NCBI RefSeq assembly: GCF_035582795.1
Contig: NC_134367.1
Location: 115,716,062-115,780,061 of the forward strand
Origin: Mycteria americana
Lineage: Eukaryota; Chordata; Aves; Ciconiiformes; Ciconiidae
Direction of reading: 5' to 3'
DNA: 64,000 bases
The notes below the pieces were generated by a model, which saw only the letters and a list, made by a program, of their open reading frames with translations, did no database searches and had not been told where the DNA came from. Position numbers and translations under genes: made by a program. Below are positions 61,901 to 64,000 of the stretch, one piece after another. Position 1 is the stretch's first letter. Every line of letters begins with the position of its first letter.

Positions 61901-63371
61901 TGTATTATGTGACTGAGACAACTGCGGGAGACTAGAAATCTTTCCTAAATGGGCATCTGTATCATATACAAGCCCAGCAAAACAGAACAGGCTGTACATA
62001 ACTACATTAGAATTTGATTAGATTAGCTGTAGATTGGATTAGATGAGATGTAGATTAAATTAGATCATCACTAACAGTAGACAAAAAATACAGGTCAAAC
62101 CTACCAGACAGCCTGTTCACAGCAGCCTTTTCAGGGCTGGAGTTTGGGGAGCTTTCTGTGTCCAGGATGCCCTGTTCACCGTGTGCACCATGGTGCAATA
62201 CTGCCTTGCACCTCCTTGTGTTGCTGCATGGGTAGAATTTGGCTGTTGCTGGGTGGATTTGGGTTGCATCAATGCCCTGTTTGCTCCGTGCCTCTATGGG
62301 CACTTGGAAGCCATTGAAAGAAGCTGAGGTAGGTTTTGGATGTTTGTGGCTTCTCCTCTTCAGGGTTATAATTTAATTTATAGCACCCATATCACACAGT
62401 TCCCATTTAAGAGACAAAATTTGGCTGCTGAAAGCAGGAACATTCCCAGGAGCTGAAAAAGTATCTTACTGTCATGTAGCCCCAAAGGCACAGGGTGAAA
62501 GACATTGTTAATCCTAGTAAAGACAGCTTTTGTACTAAAAATGTCCCATATGCCGGCATGTTCAGGGAGGTTATACATGTATTTCCTTCAGCAGAAACTG
62601 AAGCTATTGTTAATTCCTTTCTCAAACACCTTGTCTCTCTTCTCCCTAATCCTGCTCTGCATGAGCTGTGCCATGATGAAACACATCCCACGCTTCCAGA
62701 GGGTCCTGTGAAGTCTCTGTGCCTGCTCAAGCACAGCACAAGCTGATGTGCACAGCTGCACCCCAGTGCAGTATTTCATCAAACCATGAATGCGTCAGAG
62801 CATTCCCTCTGAGGCACATCCCCAAGTGAACAGGGTCTGGTATGATAATCACGACTCCCTGAGTTGGAAGGTCGGTACAGGGGGTGCTCAGCTGTCGTCT
62901 GCCCCTGTGTATCTTGTGGTGACTCAAGTCTGGGGCCTAAGGGTGTGAAGCCTTAGGTCAGGAGCCTGTTCTGACAGTAAACTTAGATAATGGGGTTTGT
63001 GGTCCCATCTGGCAGAGAGCAATATTGGGAATGGGAGCACCGTTGAAAAAGACGACGGTTGCTGGGGTAGACGGGGAGGAGATGGAAGAGATGCCACCCT
63101 CCTCCCATTTGCCACCCTGGAGCTACCTGTAATGGGAGCAGGATCATGTAGAACCTGCTGGGAAAATGCATGTCTATGTAAAAATTGGTCAGGGGCCTGC
63201 TGGTTTGTCCTTCCTGGGCATCTGATTCTCTCTCTCTCTCTCTCATCTCTTAGAAAGCTGTATGCAGAGCTCTGCCAAGGAATCGTGGATGTAGCCATCT
63301 CTAGCGTTTTCCCCCTCAGCGACACTGGGCAGAAGACGAGCCAGCCATCGTCGATCTTTATCAAGCTGTGA
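49786..63371 (+). CDS. TTL: TTL, tubulin tyrosine ligase (7 exons, 378 aa)
   Basis: TTL is a cytosolic ATP-grasp ligase that adds tyrosine to the C terminus of detyrosinated alpha-tubulin, acting on the soluble dimer. Exons: 49786-49942, 54467-54545, 56293-56525, 59708-59843, 59939-60208, 61189-61332 and 63254-63371. They sum to 1137 nt in one frame; human TTL is 377 aa. The ATG has a near-perfect Kozak context (GCCGCCATG). Residues known from TTL structural work are all present: K74, K150, K198, D200, R202, R222, T241, N242, D318, E331 and N333. Diagnostic blocks are [70 protein letters not shown] and [20 protein letters not shown]. The best match is TTL itself and not a TTLL protein, because it lacks any extension. 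No 3' polyadenylation signal lies before the window end. Confidence 0.97.
49943..54466 (+). other. TTL: TTL intron 1
   Basis: 4524 bp, the longest TTL intron. The first 700 bp continue the CpG island. The remainder has no recognised repeat or exon. Acceptor TTTTTAG at 54460-54466. Confidence 0.9.
54467..54545 (+). CDS. TTL: TTL exon 2
   Basis: 79 nt encoding [20 protein letters not shown] and KASLV, with ATP-site Lys74. Donor GTAAGA at 54546. Ends with AA of Lys79. Confidence 0.96.
54546..56292 (+). other. TTL: TTL intron 2
   Basis: 1747 bp. No repeat family or exon recognised. Confidence 0.9.
56293..56525 (+). CDS. TTL: TTL exon 3
   Basis: Encodes [20 protein letters not shown] to [13 protein letters not shown], including Lys150, and one base of Gly157. 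The donor is GTTCAT, which keeps only GT at the intron start. The phase and the conserved AKGEG junction with exon 4 still require a splice here. Without splicing, the frame continues for 20 codons to TAG at 56585-56587. Confidence 0.93.
56526..59707 (+). other. TTL: TTL intron 3
   Basis: 3182 bp. No repeat family recognised. Acceptor TACTAG at 59702-59707. Confidence 0.88.
59708..59843 (+). CDS. TTL: TTL exon 4
   Basis: Encodes [40 protein letters not shown] and FDI, with Lys198 and Asp200. Donor GTAACC at 59844, ending with AG of Arg202. Confidence 0.96.
59844..59938 (+). other. TTL: TTL intron 4 (95 bp)
   Basis: A short intron with donor GTAACC and acceptor CCCCCCAG. Confidence 0.95.
59939..60208 (+). 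CDS. TTL: TTL exon 5
   Basis: 270 nt, the largest exon, encoding the core of the ATP-grasp domain: [20 protein letters not shown], then [20 protein letters not shown] with Thr241/Asn242, then the helical region to IKHII. Donor GTAGCC at 60209. Confidence 0.97.
60209..61188 (+). other. TTL: TTL intron 5
   Basis: 980 bp. No repeat family or exon recognised. Acceptor TTCACAG at 61182-61188. Confidence 0.9.
61189..61332 (+). CDS. TTL: TTL exon 6
   Basis: Encodes [40 protein letters not shown] and NGAPACA, with the metal/ATP residues Asp318, Glu331 and Asn333. Donor GTGAGT at 61333. An unspliced transcript reads CAG TGA at once. Confidence 0.97.
62016..62065. repeat. Degenerate GATTAGAT simple repeat
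   Basis: Five to six imperfect copies of a 'gattagat'/'gtagatta' motif in TTL intron 6. Confidence 0.7.
63227..63244 (+). repeat. TTL: (TC)9 microsatellite used as a polypyrimidine tract
   Basis: Nine TC units ending nine bases before the TTL exon 7 boundary (TTAG|A at 63250-63254). It is placed where the splicing factor U2AF binds. Confidence 0.9.
63254..63371 (+). CDS. TTL: TTL exon 7 (stop codon)
   Basis: Encodes [20 protein letters not shown] then a variable tail ending FIKL, and TGA at 63369-63371. The FIKL ending matches human; the preceding ten or so residues differ. Confidence 0.96.
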
Positions 63372-64000
63372 TGACAACAGGAATGCCTCTGCCGTGCACA
63401 GGGAGAGACTGCACCCAGCGGGTCAGCACAGTTCGGTGGCTTATCTCAGTATCATGCCAAAAAGTGATAGAGACAGGCTTCTAATTTTCTGGGAAATCAT
63501 GGGGAAAAACAACAAAACAGGCATCCACAAGAGCTGCGATGAGCCAGAGCTGCTCAGATAACTCTGCCTGCATTCACCAAAATCCACTTTAGAAACAGCT
63601 CATGTGACTTTGATATCTGAAACAAATCTCTCTGGGAGAACAACAAAATAACCTTAAAATGAAACCCCAACAGGGATACTATAATACTGTATTAGCTCCT
63701 CCTTTTCTATAGAGATAACATTGGGTTTTTTAAGGGAATTGAGCAAAGAGAACAATGATCTTCTGGGACGTTGTGGCTAGGAAGTTGTCCTCCTCCCGCT
63801 GTGTTTCTTCTTTCCTCACCTACTGCATCATTAGTGCCTTAGCTCAGCTCCAAATAGGTGACTCCTTTCCTTTGTTCCTGCTCTATTATGTAGAAAGGAG
63901 CAAGCTCTCTTGCATCGCAGGATGCCTAAAACCAGGAACACCAAGAATTCCGTTTCCTTAGGTCATTTTCCAAGCTGGTTGGCTGAACACCCAGGCAACG
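63372..64000 (+). other. TTL: TTL 3'UTR, open at the window edge
   Basis: No AATAAA or ATTAAA is seen between the TTL stop and the window end, so the 3'UTR probably continues to the right. No repeat recognised. Confidence 0.6.

Larger units (their letters stand above)
61333..63253 (+). other. TTL: TTL intron 6
   Basis: 1921 bp. Holds a degenerate GATTAGAT-type repeat at about 62016-62065 and a (TC)9 tract at 63227-63244 that serves as the pyrimidine tract of the last exon. Confidence 0.9.

Noticed and set aside
1-64000. CRISPR arrays, tRNA or rRNA genes, or bacterial-type operons
   Set aside because: None seen. The window is ordinary vertebrate genomic DNA with intron-containing genes.

Overview
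This is vertebrate nuclear DNA, almost certainly from a bird. The coding exons are short, separated by introns of 87 bp to about 5 kb, and flanked by GT/AG splice sites. The window carries avian-style CR1 LINE 3' ends and a solo LTR of a type I recall as common in neoavian birds. There is no sign of bacterial, plasmid or phage organisation. All three genes found read on the + strand.

Layout. Positions 1-6593 hold the 3' end of TTBK1 (tau-tubulin kinase 1): a 1595-nt exon and the terminal coding exon; the kinase-domain exons lie left of the window. The left edge itself (1-373) is a CR1 LINE end lying in the TTBK1 intron. From 6594 to about 11.3 kb is probable TTBK1 3'UTR plus an older CR1-like relic. 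About 11.3-25.8 kb is intergenic, with a minus-strand CR1 end at 19.2 kb and no recognisable gene. Positions 25856-45535 hold a complete 10-exon SLC22A7 (organic anion transporter 2, 542 aa). Its second intron holds a roughly 3-kb degraded CR1-type LINE interrupted by a 597-bp solo LTR. About 45.9-48.7 kb is AT-rich intergenic DNA. From about 48.7 to 50.6 kb is a CpG island that is the TTL promoter and first exon. Positions 49786-63371 hold a complete 7-exon TTL (tubulin tyrosine ligase, 378 aa); its 3'UTR runs out of the window.

How the genes relate. TTBK1 phosphorylates tau and tubulin, and TTL restores the C-terminal tyrosine of alpha-tubulin, so two microtubule-modifying enzymes flank a solute carrier. 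This looks like chance neighbourhood rather than an operon-like unit. TTBK1 and SLC22A7 are also neighbours on human 6p21.1. TTL is on human chromosome 2, so the SLC22A7-TTL junction is a synteny difference from human.

I rebuilt exon phases by hand, and both complete reading frames close without a frameshift. I found no clearly undescribed biological system. The most worthwhile leads are two weak splice donors, an upstream ORF and a full CRE at TTL, two EB1-type SxIP motifs in the TTBK1 tail, and the nested transposon in SLC22A7.
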